This document shows, piece by piece, positions 62,001 to 64,000 of a stretch of DNA of 64,000 nt (within the stretch, counting starts at the first letter, position 1; each line of letters begins with the position of its first letter). The position numbers and the translations under genes were made by a program. This DNA is from Cryptococcus deneoformans JEC21 (lineage: Eukaryota; Basidiomycota; Tremellomycetes; Tremellales; Cryptococcaceae). The notes below the pieces were generated by a model that saw only the letters and a list, made by a program, of their open reading frames with translations, searched no databases and was not told the DNA's origin. The stretch lies in NCBI RefSeq assembly GCF_000091045.1, contig NC_006670.1, forward strand, positions 203,501 to 267,500, given 5' to 3'.

Positions 62001-62582
62001 GCCTTGCTTTTAGACCTCAATGTCTCTTCCTCGACGAACCTACCAACTTCTTGGACCGAGAAGCCCTCGGTGGTCTCGCTGTCGCTATCAAAGAATGGGG
62101 AGGTGCCGTCTGCATCATCTCGCACTCTACCGAATTCGTGACTGCCCTCTGTCCCGAAATCTGGCACGTTGACGGCGGTGTACTTACCCACCAGGGTAAA
62201 GTCGCCCTCGTCGAAGACGCCTTTGATGACCCCTCCCGGCCCGGATCCCGAGTGGCTAGCAAGGCTGGCACACCTAGGACTATGCCCAGTACTCCCGGTA
62301 CGGCTACAGGCACGGCTACTCCCGCCGAGAGTGTGGCGACGGATGGAACGGTGGATGATGTCGCCGATGGTTTGGCCAAGTTGATGGAGAAGAAGAAAAA
62401 GAAGAAGAAGATGACCAGGAATGAGTTGAAGGCTCAGGAGGAGAGGAGGAGGTTGAGAAAATTGAACTGGCTTAATTATGGTGGTGAGTCTTTCATCTCT
62501 TCCCATCTTTGTAAATTTTGTGTGGTAAACTGACTTGTCTTATGTTTTAGGTGAGCGTGAGCCCGACACGGATGACGAGTGA
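59041..62582 (+). CDS. TEF3: Translation elongation factor 3 (fungal ABCF-type ATPase), 1,100 aa
   Basis: EF-3 is a fungal ribosome-bound ATPase that drives E-site tRNA release. Five exons (59041-59622, 59672-60876, 60933-61946, 62014-62483, 62551-62582) total 3,303 nt in frame. The N-terminal about 320 residues are HEAT repeats, followed by a four-helix region. ABC1 has GICAANGAGKSTLMKAI, SLSGGWKMKLELAKAM and ILLLDEPTNHLDVQ. ABC2 has VGIVGPNGAGKSTLIKLL, GLSGGQKVKVVIAASMF and CLFLDEPTNFLDREAL. A chromodomain-like insertion lies in ABC2 (KIEYILGRQKLKKSFQYEVK then FRGYDHRYNAWIGRD). The C-terminal tail is Lys-rich (MEKKKKKKKM), as expected for ribosome binding, and ends REPDTDDE. The long minus-strand open frame at 59579-60253 is a shadow. 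Confidence 0.97.
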
Positions 62583-62920
62583 GGAAAAAGAGAGTCAAAA
62601 GAGGTGTCAAGTTGTAAACCTTTTCTCAAGGCAATAGAATAGATGCGATCGTGTTTGTGGTCGTTTTACAGTCTTCATTTTCTCAAATCGGTTTTCTTTA
62701 CCTTTATCTTTCTTCTTTGTTTTCTTTTTGGTTGTGTAATTATACCTTAATGGAGCGGTCTCGTATCTCTTTTGATTATGAAACATCTGTTTATGCGTGC
62801 GAATGATGGATATTACGTTGGATCTACTGATTCTTCATTCGTTAACTGCAGCAAGTTGTTCTATGAAAAAGGCCATCAGAATATTCGGCACTATGCGCGA
62901 GTGTGTTCTTAATAAGTCGT
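62583..62920. other. Convergent intergenic region EF-3/aldo-keto reductase
   Basis: This 338-bp, T-rich stretch immediately after EF-3 is likely its 3' UTR. No other feature was seen. Confidence 0.55.
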
Positions 62921-64000
62921 TCACTTCATCTGTTCCATTCATTAGCTTGCTCATTCGCAATGTATAGGCTTTAAAAGCTTACCAGATCTTTTTGGAACAT
63001 CTCGGGGTAACGAGCACCTTGAACCTCGAAAGCCGAAGCCAGCTTGTTAAGAGCCTCGACTTCTTCATTGTTGAGCTTGACATCTGTGGCGGAGGCGTTC
63101 TCTCGAACACGATCTACGTTGCGTGACCCGGGGATAGGAATCGCCTGCAGTGATAACTTTTAGCAGCTAACGCGGCCAAAACCATCTTTCTCAAAGTCGC
63201 AAGCTTACAAACTCTGATTGAGCAAGAACCCAAGCCAACGACAATTGCCCAGCAGTTACACCCTTTTTCTTCGCAATTTCCTCAACTTGATCCACCAATT
63301 TTTGGTTATCATAGAACGCTTGGCCCTGGAACCTAGGAAACATGGTTCTGAAATCACCTGCAGGGATATCCTCAAGAGACCTGTATCTACGTGTGAGTTG
63401 GCCGCGCCCGAGGGGGGAATAAGCCAAAATCGGGACAGAGTGGGCTGTACACCAGGCGACAGAGTCGCGAATTGAGGGTTCGTATGAGAATAAGGAGACT
63501 TCGATTTCGTTGATGGAAATGGGACAGATCTAGTAGGCCTAGTCAGCTAAATAAAACAGGGCAAGTTGAGGTCAAGAATTACCTTGTGAGCTTTCTCGAG
63601 AGAAGCGGCCGACATCTCACTGACACCGATAGCCTTGACGGCCCCCTCCTTTATGAGTTGAGCCATGTTAGTGAAGGTGGTCTCCACGGCAGTGCCACCA
63701 ATCCGAGCGAGAGAATATACGTCCAATTCCTTGTCGCCCAGAATGGCCTTCACTTGTTCGATTTCATTTCGGAAGAATTCGATGCTATAAAAGGTTGATT
63801 TTGATCAATGTCACAGCATTCGTACGTAGCGAGATTGAAACTTACTCATCGCCCTTAGCAGGAGACCGCGACCTAACATCCATTCCGCCTTTCACGATCA
63901 GGACAACCTTGGAGATATACTCGGGGTACTTGTCGAAAAAGGCTCTGATCAGCTTAAGGTTGGCCGTGGGATCGGTGGGGGGCCCATAGAAAGTGGCAGT
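62921..64000 (-). CDS. Aldo/keto reductase, pyridoxal reductase-like (5' end beyond window)
   Basis: An NADPH-dependent AKR fold. The visible part starts inside ATFYGPPTDPTANLKLIRAF and includes KVVLIVKGGMDVRSRSPAKG, SIEFFRNEIEQVKAILGDKE, LDVYSLARIG, KEGAVKAIGVSEMSAASLEK, ICPISINEIEVSLFSYEPSI, LAYSPLGRGQLTRRYRSLED and IPIPGSRNVDRVRENASA. The conserved Lys (VKGG), the GVSE motif and the IPGSRNVDRVREN cofactor loop are present. The combination resembles fungal pyridoxal reductase (Plr1, vitamin B6 metabolism). The last intron (53 nt, GCTAATG branch site) would leave a terminal exon coding only Met-Lys-stop (62921-62929). Without splicing the stop is at 62971. The catalytic Tyr region lies outside the window. 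Confidence 0.85.

Overview
This 64-kb window is nuclear DNA from a basidiomycete yeast, most likely the Cryptococcus neoformans/gattii complex. The evidence is the architecture: almost every gene is broken by many 45-80 nt introns with GT..AG ends and CTNAC/CTNAT branch points, intergenic spaces are short, CT-rich promoters precede highly expressed genes, and the proteins (EF-3, inositol-type sugar porter, Kei1, DUF3292) are fungal. No transposon, tRNA, rRNA or CRISPR was seen. Species is inferred from gene style, not from a search. Coordinates and splice sites were read by eye; those given to the base were checked for reading-frame continuity.

Layout. 1-1.03 kb: no gene, with a hairpin, a TAG microsatellite and a CT tract. 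1.03-2.67 kb (-): orphan protein. 3.17-6.43 kb (-): spliceosomal PRP6. 6.67-7.77 kb (+): Fe-S assembly ATPase CFD1. 8.0-11.0 kb (-): chromodomain/coiled-coil/zinc-finger protein. 11.9-15.1 kb (+): glutaminyl-tRNA synthetase. 15.3-16.25 kb (-): histone chaperone ASF1. 16.5-18.8 kb (+): tRNA methyltransferase TRM1. 19.35-21.45 kb (-): CS-domain (NUDCD1-like) protein. 22.07-23.47 kb (-): prohibitin PHB1. 23.8-25.1 kb (-): exosome RRP4. 25.4-27.2 kb (+): lipase-like hydrolase. 28.6-30.5 kb (+): Gly/Thr/Ser-rich hydrophilin-like protein. 31.5-32.0 kb (+): mitochondrial pyruvate carrier subunit. 32.35-35.1 kb (-): DUF3292 membrane protein. 35.8-37.1 kb (+): SDR epimerase/dehydrogenase. 37.2-41.0 kb (-): RTP1/TANGO6. 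41.4-43.1 kb (+): tail-anchored PEX26-like protein. 43.4-45.9 kb (-): MFS sugar/inositol porter. 47.0-48.2 kb (+): palmitoyl-protein thioesterase. 48.36-51.2 kb (-): MCM3. 51.46-53.5 kb (+): STI1/Hop. 54.1-55.04 kb (-): KEI1. 55.4-57.0 kb (-): DOM34. 57.2-58.1 kb (+): orphan membrane protein. 59.0-62.6 kb (+): EF-3. 62.9-64 kb (-): aldo/keto reductase, 5' end outside the window.

The genes are mostly unrelated housekeeping functions, as expected for a eukaryotic chromosome arm; there are no operons. Divergent pairs share short promoters. The clearest is MCM3/STI1 (247 bp), with two MluI boxes on the MCM3 side and heat-shock units plus a TATA box on the STI1 side. A TTACGTAA palindrome recurs in three divergent promoters in the first 17 kb.

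The most interesting items are: the 976-residue chromodomain/coiled-coil protein, whose real C-terminus is a C2H2-like finger on a hidden 66-nt last exon; ASF1 starting with an ATG-only coding exon and a 6-nt microexon; three successive microexons of 14, 18 and 9 nt in the hydrolase; and a TRM1 start arrangement suited to dual mitochondrial/nuclear targeting.
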